A stretch of 64,000 bases of DNA from Pseudomonas farsensis (GCF_014268805.2 NZ_JABWRF020000001.1:1178001-1242000); one strand, 5' to 3'. Shown: positions 1 to 11,603, counted from the first letter of the stretch. The notes: generated by a model not told the origin, from the sequence alone. Program-made: numbers and translations.

Positions 1-1187
1 GTCAGGTTGAGGGTGTCCTGGATTTCAAGGTCGTAGCGGGTTTCCCGGGTGCTCTGGTCGACGTCACCGCACACCGGGCTGCTGCCGCCTGCCGCCCAGC
101 TTGCCTGAACCTGCTGGCCCAGGGCATTGAGTACCGGGTCGGCGCTGGCCGGCACGCTGCCGGTCCACAGGTTGCGGGCAACGGTTTCGGCGTAGGCGGG
201 GCTGAGCTGCCACAGCCGGGTGAGGTCTGGGTTGAAGGCGATGGCCGCGTCGCACGCCCTCCACACCTGCTGGCGGTCGAAGTGCTGGGCCGAGCCTTGC
301 ACGTACAGGCTGTGATCCGGGTTGAGATCGATGCTCCAGCGCATGGAGCCTGCGTAGTCCTTGGCATCGACGTCGGCATCGTTGCCCAGGCTGTAGGCGC
401 CGAATATTGGCTGGTAGGTATACGGGCGCTGGTTGCTGCCTTCCTTGGCCGCCAGTTGCCAGTCCAGGGTCTGGTCGTGGCTCAGGTAATGGCTGGCGCT
501 GAGGTTGATGCGGTTCAGGCGGCGGCTGTCGCGGTAGTCATGGCCGACGGCGTCTTTGTCAAAGCCGTCGTCCTGCTGGCCCGACACCGACAGGCGCAGG
601 TCGCCGTCAGCCCAGCCCAGGCCGTGGCTGGCATAGTAGTCGTTGATGCCGTCTGCACCGCGGGTCAGCTTGAGCCGCGTGCCGTGGCTGTCGGCGGGGT
701 TGCGGGTGAGAATGTTGACCACCGCCATCAGCGCGTTGGCGCCATAGCTGACGGTGTTGGGGCCGCGGAATACCTCGATACGCTCGATGTCCTCGAGCGC
801 CACCGGAATATCGCTCCAGTCAACCGTTGCAAGGCCTGCGCGATACACCGAGCGGCCGTCGATCAATACCTGCATGCGCCGGGCGTCGTTGACGTTGCTG
901 CCATGGTAATTGACCGTTGGCTGGTTGCCGGCGCCGTAGCCGACCATCATGCCCGGCACCAGGCGCAGCACTTCGGGGATGTCGCGCGCGCCGCTGGCGC
1001 GGATCAGCTCGCGGTCGAGCACGGTCATGCTGCCCGGTACTGCGGCTGGGGATTGTTTCAGGCGTGTGGCGGTCAGAACCTGCGGCAGGTCCTGGTTGTC
1101 GATAAACAGGTCGTCGGCCATGGCAGGCCCGCCGAGCAGGGCTGTAAGCAGCAGCAGGCGAGGGTAGGGGGGCGTGCCTGGGAACAC
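1..1187 (-). CDS. TonB-dependent outer-membrane receptor, N-terminal part (runs off window)
   Basis: The open frame enters from the left edge and contains a signal peptide (Leu-rich core, then PAMA/DD) followed by a TonB plug domain. Visible plug landmarks are LRLVPGM, VLIDGRSVY, DIERIEVFRGPN and VVNILTR, followed by the first beta-barrel strands. It would sit in the outer membrane and import a chelate or other ligand using TonB energy. There is no N-terminal STN signalling domain, so it is not a transducer-type receptor. I chose GTG at 1187 because AAGG lies about 7 nt upstream. An in-frame TTG at 1205 would add six residues and give a more basic N-terminus, but has no good ribosome site. 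The barrel C-terminus lies outside the window, so the ligand cannot be inferred. The gene is divergent from gpsA. Confidence 0.85.
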   Translation of the reverse strand, partial: MFPGTPPYPRLLLLTALLGGPAMADDLFIDNQDLPQVLTATRLKQSPAAVPGSMTVLDRELIRASGARDIPEVLRLVPGMMVGYGAGNQPTVNYHGSNVNDARRMQVLIDGRSVYRAGLATVDWSDIPVALEDIERIEVFRGPNTVSYGANALMAVVNILTRNPADSHGTRLKLTRGADGINDYYASHGLGWADGDLRLSVSGQQDDGFDKDAVGHDYRDSRRLNRINLSASHYLSHDQTLDWQLAAKEGSNQRPYTYQPIFGAYSLGNDADVDAKDYAGSMRWSIDLNPDHSLYVQGSAQHFDRQQVWRACDAAIAFNPDLTRLWQLSPAYAETVARNLWTGSVPASADPVLNALGQQVQASWAAGGSSPVCGDVDQSTRETRYDLEIQDTLNL

Positions 1188-1362
1188 GGTACGACCTTGT
1201 TTCAAAATTGAGCCGGCATGTTACCCGAGCAGCCAAGTTGCAGGCTATAAGCGGCCAAGGCGTTGCCGGTGTTGTTGCTTTTCTTGTCTCTGGTAGCTTG
1301 AGGCTCGCGGCTTGCCCCTATAATGCCCCGGTCGCCACTTTTTATGGGTAAACGGACTGGAT

Positions 1363-2388
1363 ATGACTGAACAGCAACCTGTTGCAGTTCTGGGTGGAGG
1401 TAGCTTCGGCACCGCCGTGGCGAACCTGCTGGCCGAAAACGGCCACCCCGTGCGGCAGTGGATGCGTGACCCGGCCCAGGCCGAGGCAATGCGCAACAAC
1501 CGCGAGAACCCGCGCTATCTCAAAGGTATTCGCCTGCATGATGGGGTAACGCCGGTCAACGACCTGCTGGCCACGTTGCAGGGGAGTGACCTGGTGTTTG
1601 TCGCCTTGCCATCGAGCGCGCTGCGCAGCGTGCTGGCGCCGCATGCCGAGCTGCTGGGCGGCAAGTGCCTGGTGAGCCTGACCAAGGGCATCGAGGCGCA
1701 GAGCTTCAAGCTGATGAGCCAGATCGTCGAAGAAATCGCACCCAAAGCGCGAATCGGCGTGCTGTCTGGCCCCAACCTCGCCCGCGAGATCGCCGAGCAC
1801 GCCCTGACCGCCACCGTGGTCGCCAGCGAAGACGAGCAACTGTGCCAGCGCGTGCAGGCGGTGCTGCATGGGCGCACGTTCCGCGTCTATGCCAGTGCCG
1901 ACCGCTTCGGGGTTGAGCTTGGCGGTGCGCTGAAGAACGTCTACGCGATCATTTCCGGCATGGCCGTCGCCCTGGAAATGGGCGAGAACACCAAGAGCAT
2001 GCTGATCACCCGCGCCTTGGCCGAAATGACCCGCTTTGCGGTAAGCCTTGGCGCCAACCCGATGACTTTCCTCGGCCTCGCCGGTGTGGGCGACCTGATC
2101 GTTACCTGTTCGTCGCCCAAAAGCCGCAACTACCAGGTGGGCCACGCCCTGGGCCAGGGTCTCACCCTTGAAGAGGCGGTCAACCGCCTGGGCGAGGTGG
2201 CCGAAGGGGTCAACACCCTCAAGGTGCTCAAGGCCAAGGCGCAGGAGGTGGGTGTGTACATGCCGCTGGTCGCCGGGCTGCACGCCATTCTCTTCGAAGG
2301 CCGGACCTTGACCCAGGTGATCGAACACCTGATGCGCGCCGAGCCCAAGACCGACGTCGATTTCATTTCTACCAGCGGTTTCAACTGA
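1363..2388 (+). CDS. gpsA: Glycerol-3-phosphate dehydrogenase [NAD(P)+]
   Basis: This cytoplasmic enzyme reduces dihydroxyacetone phosphate to sn-glycerol 3-phosphate for phospholipid synthesis. The 341-aa length is normal for the family. The Rossmann nucleotide-binding loop GGGSFGTA is at residues 11-18. [20 protein letters not shown] and the catalytic-lysine segment KNVYAI follow, then the C-terminal substrate-binding block [14 protein letters not shown] with SRN. It is the first gene of a plus-strand run, with the DUF4389 gene 16 nt downstream and probably co-transcribed. The identification is secure. Confidence 0.97.
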   Translation: MTEQQPVAVLGGGSFGTAVANLLAENGHPVRQWMRDPAQAEAMRNNRENPRYLKGIRLHDGVTPVNDLLATLQGSDLVFVALPSSALRSVLAPHAELLGGKCLVSLTKGIEAQSFKLMSQIVEEIAPKARIGVLSGPNLAREIAEHALTATVVASEDEQLCQRVQAVLHGRTFRVYASADRFGVELGGALKNVYAIISGMAVALEMGENTKSMLITRALAEMTRFAVSLGANPMTFLGLAGVGDLIVTCSSPKSRNYQVGHALGQGLTLEEAVNRLGEVAEGVNTLKVLKAKAQEVGVYMPLVAGLHAILFEGRTLTQVIEHLMRAEPKTDVDFISTSGFN

Positions 2389-2404
2389 CACGAAGGAGCG
2401 ACAC

Positions 2405-2752
2405 ATGAACGATACGCCGGAAAACGCCCAGCGTGAGTCGATCATCCTGCGGATACTGTGGATGCTCATGTTCCTGGTGATCTGGCAACTGGCCGAGCTG
2501 CTGCTGGGCGGGCTGGTGCTGGTGCAACTGGTTTACCGCATTATCTACGGCGCGCCGAGTGCCAGCCTGATGAACTTTGGCGACAGCCTGAGCCAGTATC
2601 TGGCACAGATCGGCCGCTTCGGCACCTTCCACACCGAGCAGAAGCCCTGGCCGTTCGCCGACTGGCCGGCGCCGCGTGCTGCCGAGGGCGAAGCCCCGCA
2701 CACCGTGGCCCCGGCGCCGCACCCGGTGCGTGACGAAGAGCCCAAGCTGTGA
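2405..2752 (+). CDS. DUF4389 family small membrane protein
   Basis: The product is 115 aa. A long hydrophobic segment at about residues 15-45 (containing LWMLMFLVIW and VLVQLVYRIIYG) is followed by a polar, Pro/Ala-rich C-terminal tail. This matches the DUF4389 family of small inner-membrane proteins, whose function is unknown. The start ATG has an AAGGAG ribosome site about 7 nt upstream. The stop codon overlaps the GTG start of sixA as GTGA, so the two genes are likely translationally coupled. The gpsA-DUF4389-sixA order is, from memory, conserved in pseudomonads, but nothing visible explains the linkage. Confidence 0.85.
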   Translation: MNDTPENAQRESIILRILWMLMFLVIWQLAELLLGGLVLVQLVYRIIYGAPSASLMNFGDSLSQYLAQIGRFGTFHTEQKPWPFADWPAPRAAEGEAPHTVAPAPHPVRDEEPKL

Positions 2753-3207
2753 AGCTGTGGGTGCTGCGCCACGGCGAGGCGCAGCCACGTGCCAACACCG
2801 ACGCTGAACGGCGGTTGACCGAGCACGGCCGTGAGCAGGTGCTGTTCAGCGCCGCACGCCTGCTTGGCCAGCCGTTACAGGCAATCATCGCCAGCCCGTA
2901 TGTTCGCGCCCAGCAGACCGCAGCCTTGGTGCGTGAGGCCCTCGGCTTTACCGAACCGGTGCGCACGGCGCCTTGGCTGACCCCGGAAAGCGACCCGCAG
3001 CAGGTCATTACCGAGCTTGAGCGGCTGGGCCTGGAGCAGGTGCTGCTGGTCAGCCATCAGCCTCTGGTGGGGGTGCTGGTCAGCCTGCTGGAGCACGGCC
3101 ACCGCCAGCAGCCGGCACCCATGAGCACCGCAAGCCTTGCGCAACTCGACGGTGAATGGCCGTTGGCGGGGTTGATGACACTTCAGGGCCTTCACCACTG
3201 CGGTTGA
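2749..3207 (+). CDS. sixA: SixA-type phosphohistidine phosphatase
   Basis: The 152-aa protein belongs to the histidine phosphatase (RHG) superfamily. The catalytic RHGEA motif is at residues 7-11, and a second conserved histidine appears in VSHQPLVG. SixA in E. coli removes phosphate from phosphohistidine of phosphotransfer proteins, later tied to the nitrogen PTS; the substrate here is inferred from family only. The start is GTG at 2749, overlapping the previous stop as GTGA. A downstream leader with two inverted repeats separates it from the next gene. Confidence 0.9.
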   Translation: MKLWVLRHGEAQPRANTDAERRLTEHGREQVLFSAARLLGQPLQAIIASPYVRAQQTAALVREALGFTEPVRTAPWLTPESDPQQVITELERLGLEQVLLVSHQPLVGVLVSLLEHGHRQQPAPMSTASLAQLDGEWPLAGLMTLQGLHHCG

Positions 3208-3258
3208 GCTTGGCAACTGATACTTTTGCCAGTTGTGGCGCTGTTCATGCCCTTGCTA

Positions 3259-3284
3259 GCGTTATTGCCAGGAAGCAATAACGC
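3259..3284. repeat. Perfect 9-bp-arm inverted repeat in the leader before the 130-aa gene
   Basis: GCGTTATTG and CAATAACGC form perfect 9-bp arms around an 8-nt loop, ending 18 nt before the start at 3303. A second, weaker dyad (CAACTG and CAGTTG) lies about 50 nt upstream. There is no T-run, so a simple intrinsic terminator is not obvious. It could be an operator, a processing site or a leader hairpin. Confidence 0.55.
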
Positions 3285-3302
3285 GATGCTTGGAGAAGTG
3301 GC

Positions 3303-3695
3303 ATGAGCAACCGATGGATGGACCTTGTGTGTTCGGTTGATCTGCAGCCCACGCTTGAGAAAGTGCAGGATGACCGCGTACTGGGTTTCGCCGAATACAG
3401 CCTGTTGCGCGATTCGGCGGATGCCAAGATGTATCAGTTGATGGCCTCGGTGCGCAGGCAGCTAGGCACCGAACAGGGCGTTCAGTTCGACGGCGAAGAC
3501 GAGCTGATGCGCCTGCAAGACGCGTGTGTGGGTATGGCGCATCTGCTGCAGACCAGCTGCCTGGCGCTGCGCCGGCTCAAGCTCCAGCAACAGGAGCAAC
3601 GCCTGGCGCGCGAGGCGCTGGAGCACCAGATGGCCTATGTGCAGGCTTGCCTGCGCCGCTCACTGGACAGTTTCACGTCCCCTGGGATGACCTGA
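3303..3695 (+). CDS. Conserved hypothetical protein, 130 aa
   Basis: I do not recognise a named domain. The protein is soluble, with no signal peptide or membrane segment. The second half is strongly helical and rich in Gln, Leu, Arg and Glu (RLKLQQQEQRLAREALEHQM), suggesting a coiled coil at about residues 85-120. The start ATG has GGAGAAG about 6 nt upstream. A palindromic leader precedes it and an alpha/beta hydrolase follows. The reading frame and ribosome site support a real gene; its function is unknown. Confidence 0.75.
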   Translation: MSNRWMDLVCSVDLQPTLEKVQDDRVLGFAEYSLLRDSADAKMYQLMASVRRQLGTEQGVQFDGEDELMRLQDACVGMAHLLQTSCLALRRLKLQQQEQRLAREALEHQMAYVQACLRRSLDSFTSPGMT

Positions 3696-3785
3696 ACGCC
3701 CTCTGCGATGACCTTTCCGGACGTTGCCGCCAGTGCCTGGCTTGTCGACAATGGGGCAACCTTTCCCCGTGCAGAGCAGGCGGCC

Positions 3786-4574
3786 ATGTCGCAGCAGATA
3801 TTCTTCGCCCACGCCAACGGCTTTCCGTCTGCCACCTACGGCAAGCTGTTCGCCGCGCTGGCGCCTACCTATGCGGTGCAGCACCTGGGTCAGCACGGCC
3901 ATGACCCGCGCTTTCCGGTGAACGACAACTGGCAGAACCTCGTGGACGAGCTGCTGCACCACCTGGAGCAGCAGGATGCCCCGGTATGGGGGGTTGGCCA
4001 CTCCTTGGGCGGCGTGCTGCACCTGCACGCCGCGCTGCGCTGCCCGCAGTATTACCGCGGCGTGGTGATGCTCGACTCGCCGGTGCTGACCCGCGCCGAT
4101 CAGTGGCTGATCCAGGCGGCCAAGCGCTGGGGTTTTATCGACCGCATCACGCCTGCCGGGCGCACCCTGGGCCGGCGCGAGGCATTTGCCGACCTGGACA
4201 GCGCCCGGCGCTATTTCGCCGGCAAAGCGTTGTTCCGCCACTTCGACCCAGAATGCCTCGAAGCCTATCTGCAGCATGGCCTGGAACAGGCCGACGGCGG
4301 TCTGCGCCTGCGCTTTGACCCGGCCACCGAAATCAGCATCTACCGCAATATCCCCCACGCCAGCCCGCTGCCCCCGCGCCAGTTGCAGGTACCACTGGCG
4401 ATGGTGCGTGGCGCCCAAAGCCGGGTGATCCGCCGCCACCACGCCCTAGGCGTGCGCGGCATGGCGCGTGGCGAGTACCACAGCCTGCCGGGTGGGCACA
4501 TGTTCCCGCTGGAGCGCCCGCTGGACACCGCCAGCCTGCTCATGAACCTGTTCGAACGTTGGAGCCAGGCATGA
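3786..4574 (+). CDS. Alpha/beta hydrolase, 262 aa
   Basis: This is a cytosolic alpha/beta-hydrolase-fold protein. The oxyanion-loop motif HANGFP is at residues 9-14, the nucleophile elbow GHSLGG is at 71-76 (Ser73), and a C-terminal GGHMFPLE supplies the catalytic histidine. I chose ATG at 3786 rather than the in-frame ATG at 3708 because MSQQIFFAHANGFP is the natural N-terminal strand of the fold and the extra 26 residues look non-coding. The stop overlaps the next hydrolase start as ATGA. The substrate cannot be told from sequence; an esterase or lipase-like activity is likely. Confidence 0.88.
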   Translation: MSQQIFFAHANGFPSATYGKLFAALAPTYAVQHLGQHGHDPRFPVNDNWQNLVDELLHHLEQQDAPVWGVGHSLGGVLHLHAALRCPQYYRGVVMLDSPVLTRADQWLIQAAKRWGFIDRITPAGRTLGRREAFADLDSARRYFAGKALFRHFDPECLEAYLQHGLEQADGGLRLRFDPATEISIYRNIPHASPLPPRQLQVPLAMVRGAQSRVIRRHHALGVRGMARGEYHSLPGGHMFPLERPLDTASLLMNLFERWSQA

Positions 4575-5425
4575 GCCAGCCGGTTGAAGAAGTGCGTCTG
4601 TCGCTGGGCCATATCGAGCTGGCCGCGCACCTGTTCGGCCCGCACGAAGGCCTGCCGGTGATTGCCTTGCACGGCTGGCTGGACAACGCCAACAGCTTCG
4701 CGCGCCTGGCACCGCAGTTAAAAGGCCTGCGTATCGTCGCCCTGGACCTGGCCGGGCATGGCTATTCCGAACATCGCCCGCCGGGCGCCAGCTACGCCCT
4801 GGCGGACTATGCCCATGATGTGCTGCGGGTTGCCGAACAGCTCGGCTGGCAGCGTTTTGCCCTGCTTGGCCATTCCCTCGGGGCGGTTATCAGCGTCCAG
4901 CTGGCAGGCGCCTTGCCCGAACGGGTCAGCCACCTGGCATTGATCGACGGCGTGCTGCCGCCGACTGCCGCCGAGCAAGACCCGGCCGAGCGCCTGGGCA
5001 TGGCGCTACGCGCGCAGTTGCGCCTGGAGGGCAAACGCAAGAGTGTCTACGCCACCCAGGCACAAGGGGTTGAAGCACGCATGAAAGGCATGGTGGCCGT
5101 CAGCCGCGAGGCCGCGCAGTTGTTGGCCCAGCGCGGGCTGATGCCGGTGCCTGGCGGTTACAGTTGGCGCAGTGACAGCCGTCTGACGCTGCCGTCGCCA
5201 CAACGCCTGAGCCAGGCCCAGGCCATGGCCTTCGTAAAACGGGTGCAATGCCCGACCTGCCTGGTGGTCGCGGCAGACGGCATGCTGGCGCGCCACACGC
5301 AGTTGCTGGAGCAGCTACCCTTCGAGCAGGTGGTGTTGCCAGGTGGTCATCACCTGCACCTGAATGATGAGGGCGGTGCAGCCCTTGTTGCAGACTGTTT
5401 CAATCGCTTCTTTGGCTTTCCTTGA
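4571..5425 (+). CDS. Alpha/beta hydrolase, 284 aa
   Basis: This second alpha/beta hydrolase is translationally coupled to the previous one through an ATGA overlap. Motifs are LHGWLDN at about 33-39, DLAGHGYS at 59-66, the nucleophile elbow GHSLGA at 100-105 (Ser102) and a C-terminal GGHHLHL histidine motif. It resembles the mest/serine-hydrolase-like branch. No signal peptide is seen, so it is cytosolic. Two adjacent but dissimilar hydrolases suggest a small catabolic or housekeeping unit, though no substrate can be assigned. A short dyad, ACTTGC/GCAAGT, immediately follows the stop. Confidence 0.88.
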   Translation: MSQPVEEVRLSLGHIELAAHLFGPHEGLPVIALHGWLDNANSFARLAPQLKGLRIVALDLAGHGYSEHRPPGASYALADYAHDVLRVAEQLGWQRFALLGHSLGAVISVQLAGALPERVSHLALIDGVLPPTAAEQDPAERLGMALRAQLRLEGKRKSVYATQAQGVEARMKGMVAVSREAAQLLAQRGLMPVPGGYSWRSDSRLTLPSPQRLSQAQAMAFVKRVQCPTCLVVAADGMLARHTQLLEQLPFEQVVLPGGHHLHLNDEGGAALVADCFNRFFGFP

Positions 5426-5527
5426 CTTGCACCGGGCAAGTGTCGAGGCTTGGCGGGTTGAAAGGGAGACAACCATGTACATGCCAGACATTCATGCATC
5501 CGCGCAGCGCAGCCACGAGGGCTGCCG

Positions 5528-6322
5528 ATGACTACAACGCCAGTGTTACGTGGCGCCATCGCTGCCTGCCTAGTTCTCGCAAGCCCCTTGCTGTGGGCGG
5601 GCACCTTGCCGGTTCCGGTCGACGCCAAGGTGGTCGACCAACGCCCGGCGGTCGAGCAGGAGCGTATTTACCCCATGGGCCCGCTGCGCAAGATCAGCGG
5701 CCGCCTGCGGGTCGAAGAAAAAGTCGAAAGCCGCGGCCAGGTCAGTTCGGTCACCTACGAACTGCCGGTAGAGCGCAGCGCCCGCGAAGCGTTCACCAGT
5801 GCCCGTGAGGCCCTGCAGCACGACGGCGGCTATCCGCTGTTCTGGTGCCAGGGCCGCGACTGCGGCGAGGCCAGCATCTGGGCCAACGATGTGTTTGCCA
5901 ACGCCCGGCTCAATGGCGGCGACGAACAGCAGGCATTTATTCTGCTGCGCCGTTCCGCCGAGCAGGCCGACACGCTGGTGGCCTTGTACAGCGTCACCCG
6001 TGGCAACCGCCGCGCCTACCTGCACGTCGAAGAGTTCGTCGCCGCAAGCCCGCTGGGCGACATTCTGCCCACCGCCGCCACGGTGCTGCGCGAGCTGCGC
6101 GATACCGGCAAGCTCGACTACCCTGACCTGGCACGGCCGCAGCCCGCCTGGGCCACGTTGCTGGCGCGCAGCCTGAACCTGGACAGTACCTTGCGCGCCA
6201 GCCTCAGCGGCGAAGGCGCCGAGGCCTGGCGTGAGCAACTGGTCAAGGCCGGTGTGCGCAGCAGCAGGCTGGAGGTCGGCAACGCGCCGACCGAAGGCTT
6301 GCACCTGGAACTGATCCGTTAA
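5528..6322 (+). CDS. DUF4892 family exported protein
   Basis: The 264-aa protein begins with a clear Sec signal peptide (hydrophobic core AACLVLASPLLW, cleavage probably after WAG at about residue 25). The mature part fits the DUF4892 family of pseudomonad periplasmic or envelope proteins of unknown role. FWCQGRDCG gives two nearby cysteines that could form a disulfide, followed by an ANDVFANARL segment. The C-terminal region is OmpA-like in composition only. The gene abuts the next one, the AI-2E permease, with no gap. Confidence 0.8.
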   Translation: MTTTPVLRGAIAACLVLASPLLWAGTLPVPVDAKVVDQRPAVEQERIYPMGPLRKISGRLRVEEKVESRGQVSSVTYELPVERSAREAFTSAREALQHDGGYPLFWCQGRDCGEASIWANDVFANARLNGGDEQQAFILLRRSAEQADTLVALYSVTRGNRRAYLHVEEFVAASPLGDILPTAATVLRELRDTGKLDYPDLARPQPAWATLLARSLNLDSTLRASLSGEGAEAWREQLVKAGVRSSRLEVGNAPTEGLHLELIR

Positions 6323-7387
6323 GTGAGCGCCGCCATGGTCAACAATGATCGCCTGCTGGTCCAGATCCTGCTGCTGGTGCTGCTTGGCGCCGCGTTATGG
6401 GTGATGGCGCCGTTCATCTCGGCGCTGCTGTGGGGGGCAATCCTGGCGTTTGCCAGTTGGCCGTTGATGCGCCTGCTGACCCGCGTGCTGCGCGGGCGCG
6501 AAACCCTCGCGGCGAGCCTGTTGACCTGCGCCTGGATCCTGATCGTGGCGCTGCCGCTGGTGTGGCTGGGGTTCAACCTGGCCGACCATGTGCGCGATGC
6601 CACCGCCTTTGTGCGCGACATCCAGGTCGAAGGCCTGCCGGATGCACCGGCCTGGGTCAGCGGCATTCCGTTCATTGGTGAGCGGCTGGTCAGTTGGTGG
6701 CAGTCGCTCGATCAGCAGGGCGCCGCGTTGCTGGCCTCGGCCAAGCCGTATTTCGGCCAGGTCGGCAACTGGCTGCTGGCGCGCAGCGCGCAGATTGGCA
6801 GCGGTGTGCTGGAACTGACTCTGAGCTTGGTGTTCGTGTTCTTCTTCTACCGTGACGGCCCGCGGCTGGCTGCCTTCGTGCGGCGTTTGCTGCAACGGCT
6901 GGTGGGCGAGCGCGCCGAGTACTACGTCGAGCTGGTGGCCGGCACCGTGCAGCGCGTGGTCAACGGGGTGATCGGCACTGCGGCGGCGCAGGGCGTGCTG
7001 GCGCTGATCGGTTTTCTGATTGCCGGCGTGCCGGGGGCCATCGTGCTGGGGCTGGTGACGTTCATGCTCAGCCTGATCCCCATGGGCCCGCCGCTGGCCT
7101 GGATCCCGGCCACCGCGTGGCTGGTGTGGAAGGGCGACTACGGCATGGCGGTGTTTCTGGGCGTGTGGGGCACCTTCATCATCAGCGGCGTGGACAACGT
7201 GCTCAAACCCTACCTGATCAGCCGCGGCGGCAACTTGCCGCTGGTCATCGTGCTGCTTGGGGTGTTTGGCGGGTTGCTGGCGTTTGGGTTCATCGGGCTG
7301 TTCATCGGGCCGACCCTGTTGGCGGTGGGGTACAGCCTGCTGCTGGATTGGAGCCGCAACTCCGGGGCGGATGTGGTGCAGCGCTAA
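6323..7387 (+). CDS. AI-2E family transporter (PerM-like permease)
   Basis: This 354-aa polytopic inner-membrane protein has about seven or eight hydrophobic segments and a conserved C-terminal block (RGGNLPLVIVLLGVFGGLLAFGF with a downstream GPTLLAVG). These are signatures of the AI-2E/PerM family, whose members export small molecules or ions; some are Na+/H+ antiporters. The start may be GTG at 6323, directly after the preceding stop, or ATG at 6335. The latter gives a more typical N-terminus. It is the last gene of the run, and a large REP element follows. Confidence 0.9.
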   Translation: MSAAMVNNDRLLVQILLLVLLGAALWVMAPFISALLWGAILAFASWPLMRLLTRVLRGRETLAASLLTCAWILIVALPLVWLGFNLADHVRDATAFVRDIQVEGLPDAPAWVSGIPFIGERLVSWWQSLDQQGAALLASAKPYFGQVGNWLLARSAQIGSGVLELTLSLVFVFFFYRDGPRLAAFVRRLLQRLVGERAEYYVELVAGTVQRVVNGVIGTAAAQGVLALIGFLIAGVPGAIVLGLVTFMLSLIPMGPPLAWIPATAWLVWKGDYGMAVFLGVWGTFIISGVDNVLKPYLISRGGNLPLVIVLLGVFGGLLAFGFIGLFIGPTLLAVGYSLLLDWSRNSGADVVQR

Positions 7388-7418
7388 CCACATAAACCCC
7401 AAGCGGCGCAGTCATTGT

Positions 7419-7520
7419 GTAGGAGCGGCCTTGTGTCGCGAAGCTGGCCCTGTGATATCAGGGGGGCGCAAATGCTGGGGGGCGCTGCGCGCCCCTTTCG
7501 CGACACGAGGCCGCTCCTAC
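7419..7520. repeat. REP/BIME-type inverted repeat, family A
   Basis: GTAGGAGCGGCCTTG at the left end is matched by its near-complement ending CCGCTCCTAC at the right end. A CG-rich inner stem (GGGGCGC.../...GCGCCCC) lies between. The same arms recur at 15581, 23779 and 31406. It sits between the AI-2E gene and the kdp operon and may terminate transcription or fold in the 3' end of the message. Confidence 0.9.
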
Positions 7521-7732
7521 ATTGACCGCGGGCGATCCGGTAGCGGCATGGCGCGGTCCGTGGGGCGGGCTCATCCGCGAAGCGCCGCTAGCTCCCCCCT
7601 AACAACACCCCCTGCAAAACTTTACGATTCCTTTATTGGCAACCGCCGCCCCATATCTCGCCCCTTTACGCCCACCCCTCCGACAATCTCCCCATCAGCG
7701 CCCTCCAACCCGCGCGCCAAGGGAGATCCCCC
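7521..7732 (+). promoter_or_regulatory. Upstream region of the kdp operon
   Basis: No gene is seen here. The stretch before kdpF contains a pair of similar hexamers, CTTTAC at 7620 and CTTTAT at 7631, spaced by about one helical turn in a locally AT-richer patch. E. coli KdpE recognises T-rich repeats upstream of kdpF, so this could be the KdpE target. That is an inference from position only. A GGGAGA ribosome site precedes kdpF. Confidence 0.35.
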
Positions 7733-7822
7733 ATGTACATCCTCGACACCCTGTCACTGCTGCTGGCAGTGGCCCTGGCGGTTTACCTGCTAACGGCGCT
7801 ACTGCGCGCCGACCGCAGCTAA
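7733..7822 (+). CDS. kdpF: KdpF, small subunit of the K+-transporting ATPase
   Basis: This 29-residue single-span membrane peptide has a Leu/Ala-rich core (SLLLAVALAVYLLTALL) and ends in the basic tail RADRS. Size, position directly before kdpA (9-nt gap) and hydrophobicity match KdpF, which stabilises the KdpFABC complex. A GGGAGAT ribosome site lies just upstream and AAGGAG for kdpA overlaps the stop. It is easily missed because it is so short. Confidence 0.92.
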   Translation: MYILDTLSLLLAVALAVYLLTALLRADRS

Positions 7823-7831
7823 GGAGCCACC

Positions 7832-9526
7832 ATGCACAGCTACGACTACCTCCTGCTGCTGGCATTCTTCGCCCTGGTGCTGCTTCCAGCCCCCTGGCTC
7901 GGCCGCTTTTACTACAACGTCATGGAAGGCCAGAGCACCTGGCTGTCGCCGCTGCTTAGGCCCATCGAACGGGGTTGCTACCGCCTGGCCGGCGTCAAAC
8001 CGGCGCAGGAACACAACTGGAAGCAGTACACCTTTGCTCTGTTGGCCTTCAACTTGGCCGGCGGTGCGCTGCTGTTCGCCGTCCTGCTGCTGCAAGGCAG
8101 CCTGCCGCTGAACCCGCAACACCTGCCGGGCCAGGAATGGTCGTTAGCGCTCAACACTGCGGTCAGCTTCATGACCAACACCAACTGGCAGGCCTATAGC
8201 GGCGAAGCTTCGCTCAGCTACCTGAGCCAGATGCTCGGCCTTACCGTGCAGAACTTCGTCAGCGCCGCCACCGGCCTTGCCGTACTGGTCGCCCTGTGTC
8301 GCGGTATTGCCCGCCGCTCCACCACGCAACTGGGTAACTTCTGGGTCGACCTGACCCGCGCCACCCTCTACGGGCTGCTACCGCTGTGCCTGGTGTTGGC
8401 GCTGCTACTGGTGTGGCAAGGCGTGCCGCAAACCTTCGCCGACTACGCCAACGCCATCACCCTGCAAGGCGCCGAGCAAACCATCCCGCTCGGCCCTGCG
8501 GCTAGCCAGATTGCCATCAAGCAACTGGGTACCAATGGCGGCGGTTTCTTCGGCGTCAACTCGGCGCACCCGTTCGAAAACCCCACGGCATGGAGCAACC
8601 TGTTCGAGGTGGCGTCGATCATTCTGATCCCGGTGGCACTGGTGTTCACCTTCGGCCACTACGTCAAGGACCTGCGCCAGAGCCGCGCGATCCTGGCCTG
8701 CATGCTGGCGTTGTTCCTGATCGGCGGCGCTACCGCGCTGTGGACCGAACAGCAGCCCAACCCTGCGCTGGACAACCCACAGGTACAGCTCGGCGCACCG
8801 CTGGAAGGCAAGGAAAGCCGCTTCGGCACCACCGGCTCGGTGCTGTGGACGGTGACCACCACCGCCGCCTCCAATGGTTCGGTGAACGCCATGCATGACA
8901 GCCTCAATCCGCTGACCGGCATGGTCGCGATGGTCAACATGATGGTCGGCGAAGTGATCTTCGGCGGCGTCGGCGCAGGCCTCTACGGCATGCTGCTGTT
9001 CGTGCTGATTGCGGTGTTCCTGGCGGGGCTGATGATCGGGCGCACCCCGGAATACCTGGGCAAGAAGCTGCAGGCCCGCGAGGTGCAGTTGCTGGTGGCG
9101 ACGCTGCTGGTGATGCCGGTCGGGGTACTGGTGCTCGGCGCCATCGCTGCCAGCCTGCCAGGCCCCGCTGCTGCGGTCAGCAACCCCGGCCCGCATGGCT
9201 TCAGCCAGCTGCTGTATGCCTATACCTCAGGCACCGCCAACAACGGCTCGGCCTTCGCAGGCTTTGGCGCCAACACAGTGTTCCACAACCTGATGATCGC
9301 CCTGGCCATGTTGATCGGCCGCTTCGGCTACATCCTGCCGGTGCTGGCGCTGGCCGGCAGCCTTGCGGCAAAAAACAGCGCGCCCCAAGGGCTGAACAGC
9401 TTTCCCACCCACGGCCCGCTGTTCACCAGCCTGCTGCTGATGACCATCTTGCTGGCGGGCGGCCTGACCTTCCTGCCGACCTTGGCCCTGGGGCCTATTG
9501 CCGAACACCTGAGCCTGGGTTTCTGA
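7832..9526 (+). CDS. kdpA: Potassium-transporting ATPase subunit A
   Basis: This 564-aa polytopic membrane protein is the K+-selective channel-like subunit of the high-affinity KdpFABC pump, related to SKT channels. Selectivity-filter-type loops are visible: [43 protein letters not shown] and [14 protein letters not shown]. These are the four pore regions expected for KdpA. The length is normal. The start ATG at 7832 has AAGGAG upstream. It is followed by kdpB after a 10-nt gap. Confidence 0.97.
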   Translation: MHSYDYLLLLAFFALVLLPAPWLGRFYYNVMEGQSTWLSPLLRPIERGCYRLAGVKPAQEHNWKQYTFALLAFNLAGGALLFAVLLLQGSLPLNPQHLPGQEWSLALNTAVSFMTNTNWQAYSGEASLSYLSQMLGLTVQNFVSAATGLAVLVALCRGIARRSTTQLGNFWVDLTRATLYGLLPLCLVLALLLVWQGVPQTFADYANAITLQGAEQTIPLGPAASQIAIKQLGTNGGGFFGVNSAHPFENPTAWSNLFEVASIILIPVALVFTFGHYVKDLRQSRAILACMLALFLIGGATALWTEQQPNPALDNPQVQLGAPLEGKESRFGTTGSVLWTVTTTAASNGSVNAMHDSLNPLTGMVAMVNMMVGEVIFGGVGAGLYGMLLFVLIAVFLAGLMIGRTPEYLGKKLQAREVQLLVATLLVMPVGVLVLGAIAASLPGPAAAVSNPGPHGFSQLLYAYTSGTANNGSAFAGFGANTVFHNLMIALAMLIGRFGYILPVLALAGSLAAKNSAPQGLNSFPTHGPLFTSLLLMTILLAGGLTFLPTLALGPIAEHLSLGF

Positions 9527-9536
9527 GGAGTTGACC

Positions 9537-11591
<2,055 letters not shown>

Positions 11592-11603
11592 AGGAGAACC
11601 ATC

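Noticed and set aside
282..1211. Long plus-strand frame of 309 codons opposite the TonB receptor
   Set aside because: It is antisense to a frame with clear signal peptide and plug-domain motifs and its own translation is low-complexity Val/Ala/His-rich; a GC-rich shadow.
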